NCBI GenBank assembly: GCA_937967375.1 | Contig: CALCJF010000005.1 | Location: 1-13,038 of the forward strand | DNA length: 13,038 nucleotides | Source of the DNA: an uncultured Leucobacter sp. | GTDB lineage: Bacteria; Actinomycetota; Actinomycetes; Actinomycetales; Microbacteriaceae | Reading direction: 5' to 3' | The notes under the pieces: generated by a model | Seen by the model: only the letters and a program-made list of their open reading frames with translations | The model's database searches: none | Told to the model about the DNA's origin: nothing | Shown here: positions 7,139 through 13,038 of the stretch, one piece after another | Position numbering within the stretch: position 1 is the stretch's first letter | Layout of the letters: each line of letters starts with the position of its first letter | Program-made: the position numbers and the translations under genes

Positions 7139-7570
7139 GCGGGCAAACGACGCCGTTTGGCGGGGCAACTGAAAGCTGAGGTCTTCGAGCACCGAACGAG
7201 AGATTGATACCGCCTGGCCCGCGACCTCTTCATCGCCGAATACCGCGAGCAGCATGATCTTCTGCCCGGGCACGCGGCGCAGCAGCACGCGGCCTACTTC
7301 GGCCTCGACGAGCGAGTACTGCGTTGAGCCGATGGCGCGATCGTTTGCGACCGCCTCGGTGAGCGCCTGCAGCGAACTCGCCATGCTCGCGAGGCGCTGA
7401 TCCTGCTCTTCTGTCGCGGGCAGCCGCGAGATCTCGAAGCCGTCATCGGTAGCGAACGCGGCGCTTCTGAACGATCGGCACTGCGTGCGTAGGCTTTCAA
7501 GCGCCCGCGTGCACTCTTCGATGAATACGGGGTGCTGGTTCTCGGGCAGCGGCTCGTCTCGGTAGTTCAT
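7136..7570 (-). CDS. Roadblock/LC7-domain protein (MglB-like)
   Basis: This 144-residue protein has an N-terminal extension of about 35 residues and then a Roadblock/LC7 domain. The signature is Ala-Ala-Phe-Ala-Thr-Asp-Asp-Gly-Phe-Glu-Ile, followed by RLASMASSLQALTEAVAND and the strand Val-Glu-Ala-Glu-Val-Gly-Arg-Val-Leu-Leu-Arg-Arg-Val. This pattern is typical of the Roadblock proteins that accompany small GTPases in actinobacterial conservons (CvnB) and of MglB. Its ATG overlaps the GTPase stop as ATGA (7567-7570), so the two are probably made in step and act as a pair, with this protein as effector or GTPase activator. The N-terminal region (about 14-35) is helical and charged and differs from the neighbouring short form. 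Confidence 0.85.
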   Translation of the reverse strand: MNYRDEPLPENQHPVFIEECTRALESLRTQCRSFRSAAFATDDGFEISRLPATEEQDQRLASMASSLQALTEAVANDRAIGSTQYSLVEAEVGRVLLRRVPGQKIMLLAVFGDEEVAGQAVSISRSVLEDLSFQLPRQTASFAR

Positions 7571-8121
7571 CGGATTCCCTTCATCATTTCGCGAGTCTCA
7601 ACGTCGGCGATGAGCGTCATCAGCATCACCTGCATCTGCTCGGCGCTTCGAGCATCGACCTCGAACACCGGGGTCGGTCGGTCAGGAAACACTGCGGCAG
7701 CCGCATCGCGTGCGATCGCCACCCCGCCGGGGCCGTGCACGTCGCTCCGTGTGAGACCGATCACCACGCCGCCGCGGTCGACGATGCTGCCGAACGCGGC
7801 GAGATGCTCGCGCACGCTCGCCGCGACATCGGGTGCATCAGCGTTCACCAGCAGCAGCAAGCCCATCGCGCGATCCTTCAAGATCGACCACATGAAGTCG
7901 AAGCGACGCTGACCAGGCACGCCATAGAGGCGAATCTTCTCGCCGGCATTGACGCCGATCTCGCCATAATCAAGCGCGACCGTGGTGGTGTCTTTGTCTG
8001 CGATCGAGCGGTCGGTGTTTGCGGCCTCGGTCGACACGACCTCGATGTCGCTCAGCGAGCGAATCGCGGTCGTCTTGCCAGCTCCCATAGGCCCGGCGAA
8101 AAGGATCACGTGTTCGGCCAT
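7567..8121 (-). CDS. Small Ras-like GTPase (COG2229/MglA-like)
   Basis: This 184-residue single-domain GTPase has a P-loop GPMGAGKTT at 10-18. A Thr-Thr-Thr-Val-Ala-Leu-Asp-Tyr-Gly stretch (45-53) is the usual switch I region of this family. The switch II motif is GVPGQRRF at 67-74, lacking the canonical Asp of DxxG, as is common in MglA- and CvnD-type proteins. The base-recognition motif is TRSD at 124-127, where N/TKxD is usual, and a Ser-Ala-like Asp-Ala-Arg-Ser follows near the C-terminus. It has no lipid-anchor signal or membrane helix. It starts 5 bases after the DUF2510 gene and overlaps the MglB-like gene by 4 bases. MglA of Myxococcus controls type IV pilus polarity, and CvnD proteins act in Streptomyces signalling. 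Here pilB in the same operon points to pilus control, as an inference. Signal-recognition GTPases are excluded by size. Confidence 0.88.
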   Translation of the reverse strand: MAEHVILFAGPMGAGKTTAIRSLSDIEVVSTEAANTDRSIADKDTTTVALDYGEIGVNAGEKIRLYGVPGQRRFDFMWSILKDRAMGLLLLVNADAPDVAASVREHLAAFGSIVDRGGVVIGLTRSDVHGPGGVAIARDAAAAVFPDRPTPVFEVDARSAEQMQVMLMTLIADVETREMMKGIR

Positions 8122-8126
8122 GGTGC

Positions 8127-8984
8127 CTACAGCCCCAATCTTGCGCGTAGTCGCTGAAACAGGCCGGGCTTCTGAGCGGCCTGAGCGTACTGCTCGGCGG
8201 GCGCAGCCTGCTGTCCGGGCTGCTGGCCAAAGCTCGGCTGAGGAGTCGTGCCCGCGAAGGCAGGCTGCCCACCGAATGCCTGCGGAGCGAAGCTCTGCTG
8301 CGAGAACACGCCGGTATCGCGAGGAGTGGCGACCTTCAGCGTGTTCATGAGGCTCAGCGCGTTGACGAGAGCCCTGGTGGCGCCAAATGAGCGGTCCGAG
8401 AAGCCGGCGAGCTCATCTACGGTGAACATACCGTTCGCGAGCATTGCCGCCTGGCGCATGTCGTCGAGCTCGGGGTTGATGGTGGTGAGGTTCGGCCAAC
8501 GCTGCATGCGGTAGAGGTCGTCTGACTGCAGCCACGGCGCGAGGCGATCAGGAAACGCTTTCGCGCTGATGCGCCAGAGCAGCCCGTCGAGGCTGCGCCC
8601 CTGCTGGCCGTCAGAGAGGTTGCCCGGGGCGAACGTGATCGACGCCGGTGAGATGAGCGGGGGCAGCTGCGCGGTCTCGCCCTCCCAGGTGTACACATGA
8701 TTGAAGGTGTTCACGGTGATCACAGACTGCGTAGGCAGCGTAATTGTCACCGTCGCGGGCTGCTTGCTGAGTAGCGCCGAGTGCAGGGCGAACGCCACAC
8801 CAGCCCATCCGGTCTCGGGGCGACCCACGGCTGGCTGCGAGAGCTGCTGCTCGTCGGGCGCTGCCCAGGCGTCGTTGCCGCGAGTCTCGAGCGTCCAGTC
8901 GCTGCCGTTCCAGTAGCGCATCAGCAGGCGCCCGCCAGGATCGGCGTACCAGCCCTCGGCGACTCCATGTGAGGTTTCAAGCAT
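8127..8984 (-). CDS. DUF2510-domain protein, first gene of the GTPase/pilB operon
   Basis: This 285-residue protein has three parts. Residues about 11-36 form a DUF2510 domain (GWYADPGGRLLMRYWNGSDW), a small Trp-rich module common in actinobacterial proteins and often linked to membranes. Residues about 60-215 are a folded domain I do not recognise. It contains Arg-Met-Gln-Arg-Trp-Pro and ends in helices (FTVDELAGFS, LVNALSLMNTLK) that resemble the helical end of PATAN/DUF4388-type response proteins, a weak resemblance. Residues about 216-270 are Gln/Pro/Ala/Gly-rich and probably disordered, followed by a basic amphipathic tail (KPGLFQRLRARLGL) that could bind membrane. The ATG at 8984 is chosen because the DUF2510 domain begins soon after it and GGGAA lies just upstream. 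A TTG at 9056 is open but lacks a site. It may anchor or regulate the GTPase encoded 5 bases downstream. Confidence 0.7.
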   Translation of the reverse strand: MLETSHGVAEGWYADPGGRLLMRYWNGSDWTLETRGNDAWAAPDEQQLSQPAVGRPETGWAGVAFALHSALLSKQPATVTITLPTQSVITVNTFNHVYTWEGETAQLPPLISPASITFAPGNLSDGQQGRSLDGLLWRISAKAFPDRLAPWLQSDDLYRMQRWPNLTTINPELDDMRQAAMLANGMFTVDELAGFSDRSFGATRALVNALSLMNTLKVATPRDTGVFSQQSFAPQAFGGQPAFAGTTPQPSFGQQPGQQAAPAEQYAQAAQKPGLFQRLRARLGL

Positions 8985-9235
8985 GTGATTCCCGTCTTCG
9001 TTCCCCCAAAGCGGGCGGCAGTCGCCATAGCGAAGCTGATCCCGCGTTCCTTTCAATTACGCTATTTCGGCGTGTCGTGAAATTGCGGGCGGGCTCCTCA
9101 ACCAGTGGTCATCTCACCCATCAATCTCACGCAGGGTGCAAGGGATTTCCTTGTGTTTTCGGGGCGAATTGCACCTAAGCTGACATTTGCTGCTCGCCCC
9201 CAACACGAGCAGGTGCGCGAGAGTGCGCAGAATCT

Positions 9236-9266
9236 TTCACACGGCCGACCAACTATGCCCTATATT
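9236..9266 (+). promoter_or_regulatory. Candidate promoter of the LuxR-family gene
   Basis: TTCACA at 9236-9241 and TATATT at 9261-9266 resemble -35 and -10 boxes, with a rather long 19-base spacer. TATATT is one of the few strong A/T hexamers in the region. Transcription from here would leave a leader of about 75 bases before the ATG at 9349. Confidence 0.3.
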
Positions 9267-9337
9267 TGCCTCAGGCCGTTCTGGCAATAGCGATGTTGCA
9301 GTTTCACAGGTTTCTGCGGCACCGAACGCATCTGGTT

Positions 9338-9343
9338 GGGGGA
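9338..9343 (+). promoter_or_regulatory. Ribosome-binding site deciding the LuxR-family start
   Basis: GGGGGA lies 5 bases before the ATG at 9349. The open frame continues back to a TTG at 9187, but the extra 54 residues are Arg/Cys/Ser-rich without family character and no site precedes that TTG. Confidence 0.65.
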
Positions 9344-9348
9344 CTGGG

Positions 9349-11877
9349 ATGTACGTAGGGGAAGCACCGGCGAGCGTCGTCGTCGGTTTGACGATCTCAC
9401 GCGCGCCCGAACGCGCGTGGCAGCAGCACTTTTCATCGTCCGAACCGCAGCCAGAGCTCGTGCGCGGCAGGCTCGCTCGCCGAGTGCTCGAGGCGGAGGG
9501 GCGTTGGATCGCGATCGATGGCGCACCGGGCATGGGGCGCACGACGCTGCTCGGGCAGGTGGCAGACGAGCTGCTCGGCAAACAGGAGTGGTTTCACGCG
9601 ATATGGAACACGAGCCAGCGCCTCGAGGCGTTGGCGTTCTCGCGCTATGAGCACTCGCGCGATCTGCGACCGATCGCAAGATGGCTGGGAGTGCAGGCTG
9701 CGCTGAGCCAGTCGGGGTATGCCACGCTGCTCATCGATGACTATGACACGAGCCTCAGCGCAGCGTGCATGCGGTTGCTCGACGAATTACTGCTGGCAGT
9801 GCCGAATCTGCGCGTCATCACGACAAGCATCGACCCGCTCTCGCCAAGTGCCTCGCTCGCGCAGCGAGGGGTGACTCAGTTCACGAGAGTGGCCGCGACA
9901 GAGCTGCTCTTCAGCGAGGAAGAAACGACCCAGCTCTGCGCCGCCGTCGCTGCTCAGCAGCAGGCCGCGGTATCGCTCGTAGACCCCAAGCTCGTGAAAC
10001 GCCTCTTCGAGACCACGCGGGGCATTCCGCTCGGTGTGGGGCTTGCGATCGACAGGCTTTCGCGCACCGAAGAGTGGCCCGAGTATCAGCTCAGCCAGGT
10101 CATGAACCTGCTCTATACCGGTATCCTGCGGGCGCACCTGAGTTCGATGAACACGCAGGGCCTCTCTGCGATGTACAACACCTTCTCGCTCATGCCGAGA
10201 TTCTCGTACCTGCATATCTCAGAGTGTTTTCCCGAGGTGTCGGCCGAAACGATTCGTGCGCTCGCAGCGTCGCCCGCGCTCGACGCGCGGCGGCGCATTC
10301 GCCCGGGTGAGTACACCTGGTCAGAAGACTTCATGTTCGCGGCAAAAGAGCTGAGTTCTGGCCGCATCGCCGAGCGTCGCGAGCTCGCCACCAAGCTGTA
10401 CCGTCGCAACTATGCCGGCGGAGCGTTCGAGCAGTGGTTTCTTGCGGGCGATCTCGCGAGAGCCGAGGCGATGCTGCGCACCCGCTTCTTGACGGTGTAC
10501 GAGACGCTTTCGCCCGAGACCGCGCGCGAGGTGTTTGGGATCGCCCCAACTGAGCTCGCTGCCTACCCGATGATTCGGGTCATGCAGATGCTGCTCGACC
10601 CGAGGGCAACGCCGGCCGAGCTGCGTCAGTGCATCGAAAACCTTGCCATTCTTGGCGCGCGTGGGGGAGCCGCGGGCCTGATCGCGCTCTCGGTGCGCGC
10701 CGCAGTGCTCGCGCGTAAGGGGCTCGCGAAGCTCGCCTATGAGCAGGCCGAGCAGGTGCTGCACCAGGCCACCGAGCTGATGCTCGACGACTCCGAAGAG
10801 ACTGAAGCAGAGCGGCGCTCGGTGACCGAGGCGACTCTCACCGCGGCGCTCGCGCTCTTCGAGGTGGGGGCGATCCCGAGCCGACAAGAAGTGCTGCCTA
10901 GGTGCTACGGCTCGCCGTTCTTGAGATACCGCAGCGATCTTGCGCAGTACTTTCTCGACGCAGTGCGCGCCGATCACCCAGAGCGCAACCTGATCATCAA
11001 CAAGAACGAGGTGCACTCATACCGCTCGCTCGTGTTCTCAGGCCTCGAGTGCGCGCGTGGCATCGAGGTGCTGAACGACTATGACGAGTGGTTTGGCGGC
11101 ATGCTGCACCGGCAGCAGTCGGTGTATGCAATCGCCGAGCTCGCCCAGCACGCTCACGAACCCTACGGTTCGACCGCACACCTCGTAGAGTCGTACGCGA
11201 TGTCCGATGGGCGCCAACTCGCCTTCAAGTGCTACACCGCGACAGAGGATTGTCTGCGGCTCTTGAGCCTTGGCGATCAGGCCGGGGCGGTCAGCGTCGC
11301 CTATCGCGAAGACCTGCTTGAACCCCAGGCGAGCATTTTGCGGGCGACCGTACTGTTTGCCACGGGCCGACTGAAAGAAGCGCGAGAGACGCTTGAGGCT
11401 CTCGGTCCCGGCCGCGGGGCCCGCACCGAGGCCGTACGCGCGGTGCTTCGCGCCTGCGTGCTCGTGGGGCAAGAGCGCCGCGAGGCCGCACGCGCGGTGC
11501 TGGCCCGCGCGATGGCGCTGCCGTCTGCGACGCTCGTGCAGGCCTTTGGCTTCGTTTCGAACGAGGATGCGAGAGTGCTCGCAGAGTTGCACCCACCGGT
11601 CGCCCGTTTTGTCAATGCTGCCGAGATCACCGGAATGCTCGGCACCGGGCAACACATCGGTGGCACGCGCCGCTACGAAACGCTCACCGAGAAAGAACGC
11701 GTGGTGCTGCTCGGGCTTCGCGATGGGCTCAACACGCGAGAGATCGCCGACCGGCAGTTTCTCAGTGTCAACACCGTGCGCACACACGTGCGATCGATTG
11801 GCAAGAAGCTCAACGCGAGCGGGCAGGCCGAGATGCTGCGCCGGGCCGAAGAGCTCAGAATCTTCGCCGACGCCTGA
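9349..11877 (+). CDS. Large ATPase-type LuxR-family transcriptional regulator (MalT/LAL-like)
   Basis: This 842-residue regulator has three parts. The N-terminal NTPase domain (about 40-290) has a P-loop-like GAPGMGRTT at 58-66 and a Walker B TLLIDDYD around D130-D131, followed by a Pro-Asn-Leu-Arg-Val-Ile-Thr-Thr-Ser sensor strand, as in MalT/STAND ATPases. The middle (about 390-760) is all-helical with TPR-like Ala/Leu-rich repeats. The C-terminus (about 775-840) is a LuxR/FixJ helix-turn-helix: LTEKERVVLLGLRDGLNTRE, then Val-Asn-Thr-Val-Arg-Thr-His-Val-Arg and Lys-Lys-Leu-Asn. The invariant Walker A lysine is arginine (R64, codon CGC at 9538-9540), so nucleotide hydrolysis may be weak or absent. 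It is divergent from the DUF2510/GTPase/pilB operon and probably regulates it or itself, as an inference. The start at 9349 is set by GGGGGA. Confidence 0.88.
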   Translation: MYVGEAPASVVVGLTISRAPERAWQQHFSSSEPQPELVRGRLARRVLEAEGRWIAIDGAPGMGRTTLLGQVADELLGKQEWFHAIWNTSQRLEALAFSRYEHSRDLRPIARWLGVQAALSQSGYATLLIDDYDTSLSAACMRLLDELLLAVPNLRVITTSIDPLSPSASLAQRGVTQFTRVAATELLFSEEETTQLCAAVAAQQQAAVSLVDPKLVKRLFETTRGIPLGVGLAIDRLSRTEEWPEYQLSQVMNLLYTGILRAHLSSMNTQGLSAMYNTFSLMPRFSYLHISECFPEVSAETIRALAASPALDARRRIRPGEYTWSEDFMFAAKELSSGRIAERRELATKLYRRNYAGGAFEQWFLAGDLARAEAMLRTRFLTVYETLSPETAREVFGIAPTELAAYPMIRVMQMLLDPRATPAELRQCIENLAILGARGGAAGLIALSVRAAVLARKGLAKLAYEQAEQVLHQATELMLDDSEETEAERRSVTEATLTAALALFEVGAIPSRQEVLPRCYGSPFLRYRSDLAQYFLDAVRADHPERNLIINKNEVHSYRSLVFSGLECARGIEVLNDYDEWFGGMLHRQQSVYAIAELAQHAHEPYGSTAHLVESYAMSDGRQLAFKCYTATEDCLRLLSLGDQAGAVSVAYREDLLEPQASILRATVLFATGRLKEARETLEALGPGRGARTEAVRAVLRACVLVGQERREAARAVLARAMALPSATLVQAFGFVSNEDARVLAELHPPVARFVNAAEITGMLGTGQHIGGTRRYETLTEKERVVLLGLRDGLNTREIADRQFLSVNTVRTHVRSIGKKLNASGQAEMLRRAEELRIFADA

Positions 11878-11910
11878 GTCGCGAGCGAGCTCGCCACCAC
11901 GCCCCGGGAG

Positions 11911-11916
11911 TAGGAT
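11911..11916 (+). promoter_or_regulatory. Candidate -10 box for the ferredoxin gene
   Basis: TAGGAT, followed by TG, fits the TAnnnT consensus of the main actinobacterial sigma factor and lies 57 bases before the ferredoxin start. No good -35 box is seen 16-18 bases upstream, so the call is tentative. A 10-bp palindrome (GCGAGCTCGC at 11885-11894) lies just before it. Confidence 0.4.
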
Positions 11917-11972
11917 TGTGCCGAGCCCTGTTCGGGGCGCCGGCAGACTGGTCGACAAGGAAGGCCCTGATC

Positions 11973-12293
11973 GTGACGTATGTGATCGCGCTCCCGTGTG
12001 TAGACGTGAAAGATCGCGCCTGCATTGACGAGTGTCCGGTCGACTGCATCTACGAGGGCGACCGCATGCTCTACATTCACCCCGACGAGTGCGTCGACTG
12101 CGGTGCGTGCGAGCCCGTCTGCCCCGTCGAGGCGATCTACTACGAAGATGACCTACCCGAGGTCTGGGCCGACTATTACAAGGCGAATGTCGAGTTCTTC
12201 GACGAGATCGGCTCGCCCGGTGGCGCAGCCAAGGTCGGCGTCTACGACTTCGACCACCCGATCATCGCGGCGCTGCCCAAGCTGGGCGAGTAG
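11973..12293 (+). CDS. fdxA: Seven-iron ferredoxin (3Fe-4S and 4Fe-4S)
   Basis: This 106-residue soluble electron carrier closely matches actinobacterial FdxA/FdxC and Azotobacter ferredoxin I. The N-terminus (about 2-14) has Tyr-Val-Ile-Ala and Pro-Cys-Val-Asp-Val-Lys-Asp. By alignment with ferredoxin I, C9, C17 and C50 should hold the 3Fe-4S cluster, and C21, C40, C43 and C46 the 4Fe-4S cluster, with C25 as the extra conserved cysteine. The GTG start is chosen because AAGGAAGG (11957-11964) lies 8 bases upstream and ferredoxin similarity begins exactly there. The frame is open back to 11916 but without family character. The stop is 4 bases before the aminotransferase ATG. The pair recalls fdxC-Rv1178 in Mycobacterium tuberculosis, so they are probably co-transcribed and unrelated to the pilus genes. 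Confidence 0.95.
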   Translation: MTYVIALPCVDVKDRACIDECPVDCIYEGDRMLYIHPDECVDCGACEPVCPVEAIYYEDDLPEVWADYYKANVEFFDEIGSPGGAAKVGVYDFDHPIIAALPKLGE

Positions 12294-12297
12294 CCGC

Positions 12298-13038
12298 ATG
12301 CGAAGCGAGCTGCCCGACTACCCGTGGGACGCGATGGCGCCGTACTCTGCGCGCGCGGCTGAGCACCCAAAGGGGGCGGTGAACCTCTCGATCGGTTCGC
12401 CTGTCGACCCCACGCCTGCATCAGTGCGCGAGGCACTCGCCGCGGCAACCGAGTCGCACGCCTACCCAGCCACCGCGGGCACCGCCGAGCTGCGCGCGGC
12501 CATCGCCGAGTGGTATCGGCGCAGGCGCGGCGTCACCGTCGCACCCGACGCCGTGCTGCCGACGGTCGGCTCGAAAGAACTCGTGGCGCTGCTGCCAATG
12601 CTGCTCGGCCTCGGTGCAGGCGAAGCCGTCGTGTTTCCGCGCGTCGCCTACCCCTCATACGCGATGGGTGCTGCGCTCGTCGGCGCAGATGCCGTCGCCT
12701 CAGACGATCCGGCAGAGTGGCCCGCACACACCAAGCTGGTGTGGCTCAACTCGCCGGGAAACCCCGACGGCAAGGTGCTCGGCATCGAGGCGATGCGCGC
12801 CGCGGTGGCCCGTGCTCGAGAGCTCGGCGCGGTGATCGTCGGCGACGAGTGCTACGCCGAGTTCGGCTGGGATGCGCCGTGGAACGCCGAGCCGATCCCG
12901 TCGCTGCTCGACCCGCGCGTCGTCGGCGACGATCACCGCGGGGTGCTCGCGATCTATTCGCTGAGCAAGCAGTCGAACCTCGCGGGCTACCGCGCAGCAT
13001 TCTTAGCGGGGGATCGCGCGCTCGTCGCGCGCCTGCTC
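12298..13038 (+). CDS. dapC: Succinyldiaminopimelate aminotransferase, 3' end outside the window
   Basis: This is a fold-type I PLP aminotransferase, with 247 residues visible of a usual 360-380. DapC forms N-succinyl-LL-diaminopimelate from the 2-amino-6-oxopimelate precursor in lysine and cell-wall synthesis. The N-terminus has Leu-Pro-Asp-Tyr-Pro-Trp and Ser-Ile-Gly-Ser-Pro-Val-Asp-Pro-Thr-Pro. Further on come Gly-Ser-Lys-Glu (about 92-95), NSPGNPDG at 151-158 (the cofactor-contacting Asn/Pro), GDECYAEF with D183 and Y186, and SLSKQSNLAGYR with K224 as the likely Schiff-base lysine. The last motif is typical of actinobacterial DapC. The ATG lies 4 bases after the ferredoxin stop. The gene runs off the right edge in frame. 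A broader aminotransferase class cannot be excluded, but context and motif favour DapC. Confidence 0.9.
   Translation, partial: MRSELPDYPWDAMAPYSARAAEHPKGAVNLSIGSPVDPTPASVREALAAATESHAYPATAGTAELRAAIAEWYRRRRGVTVAPDAVLPTVGSKELVALLPMLLGLGAGEAVVFPRVAYPSYAMGAALVGADAVASDDPAEWPAHTKLVWLNSPGNPDGKVLGIEAMRAAVARARELGAVIVGDECYAEFGWDAPWNAEPIPSLLDPRVVGDDHRGVLAIYSLSKQSNLAGYRAAFLAGDRALVARLL

Larger units (their letters stand above)
8985..9348. promoter_or_regulatory. Divergent promoter region between the signalling operon and the LuxR-family gene
   Basis: These 364 bases separate divergent genes and carry no convincing ORF. For the minus strand, a weak promoter candidate is TTCACG (complement of 9076-9081), 16 bases, TAATTG (complement of 9054-9059). 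A 7-bp inverted repeat, GGTGCAA at 9135-9141 and TTGCACC at 9169-9175, flanks a small palindrome AAGG-N5-CCTT at 9140-9152. Either could be an operator for the LuxR-type protein encoded next to it. The repeats are visible; binding is a guess. Confidence 0.45.

Noticed and set aside
7567..8121. A complete Streptomyces-type conservon (CvnA-B-C-D)
   Set aside because: The GTPase and an MglB/CvnB-like protein fit, but no histidine-kinase-like CvnA or DUF742 CvnC is present, and pilB and a PAS protein take their place.
11885..11894. Perfect 10-bp palindrome after the LuxR-family stop, considered as a terminator
   Set aside because: It has no loop, no T run and only short flanking pairing, so it would not form a useful hairpin. 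No clear terminator is seen for that gene.
11038..11958. A 306-codon minus-strand frame opposite the end of the LuxR-family gene
   Set aside because: It is antisense to the helical repeats and the helix-turn-helix of the regulator, and its product has no recognisable features.

Overview
The window is about 13 kb of GC-rich DNA, densely coded on both strands. It most likely comes from an actinobacterium, and I lean towards Microbacteriaceae. The support is a DUF2510 protein, a seven-iron ferredoxin gene directly followed by a dapC-type aminotransferase gene (the same order as fdxC and Rv1178 in Mycobacterium tuberculosis), GTG and TTG starts, and codons mostly ending in G or C. The genus is an inference. 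I see no tRNA, rRNA, CRISPR array or mobile element.

Layout. (1) 1-3358, plus strand: the end of a type IV pilus operon, made of a scrap of an upstream gene (probably pilN), a pilO-like gene, pilT (retraction ATPase) and pilC (inner-membrane platform), all overlapping or nearly so. (2) 3410-3452: a perfect 19-bp hairpin between convergent operons. (3) 3466-8984, minus strand, transcribed right to left: a DUF2510 protein, a small Ras-like GTPase, two different Roadblock/LC7 proteins, pilB (pilus extension ATPase) and a PAS protein whose PAS domain resembles that of the aerotaxis receptor Aer. (4) 8985-9348: a divergent regulatory region. (5) 9349-11877, plus strand: a large ATPase with a C-terminal LuxR-type helix-turn-helix (MalT/LAL-like) and an arginine in place of the Walker A lysine. 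(6) 11973 to the right edge: fdxA-type ferredoxin, then a succinyldiaminopimelate aminotransferase cut off by the window end. These last two look like housekeeping genes unrelated to the pilus.

How the genes may work together. PilO, PilT, PilC and PilB are core parts of a type IVa pilus motor. The extension ATPase PilB is not with the assembly genes but in the facing operon, together with an MglA/MglB-like GTPase and Roadblock set and a putative redox or oxygen-sensing PAS protein. In Myxococcus, MglA and MglB control where and when type IV pili work. By analogy, the minus-strand operon could be a signalling module that tunes pilus extension in response to redox state, with the divergent LuxR-family protein as its possible transcriptional regulator. 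The gene families are clear from the sequence. The signalling link is an inference from gene order and is the most interesting feature of the window.
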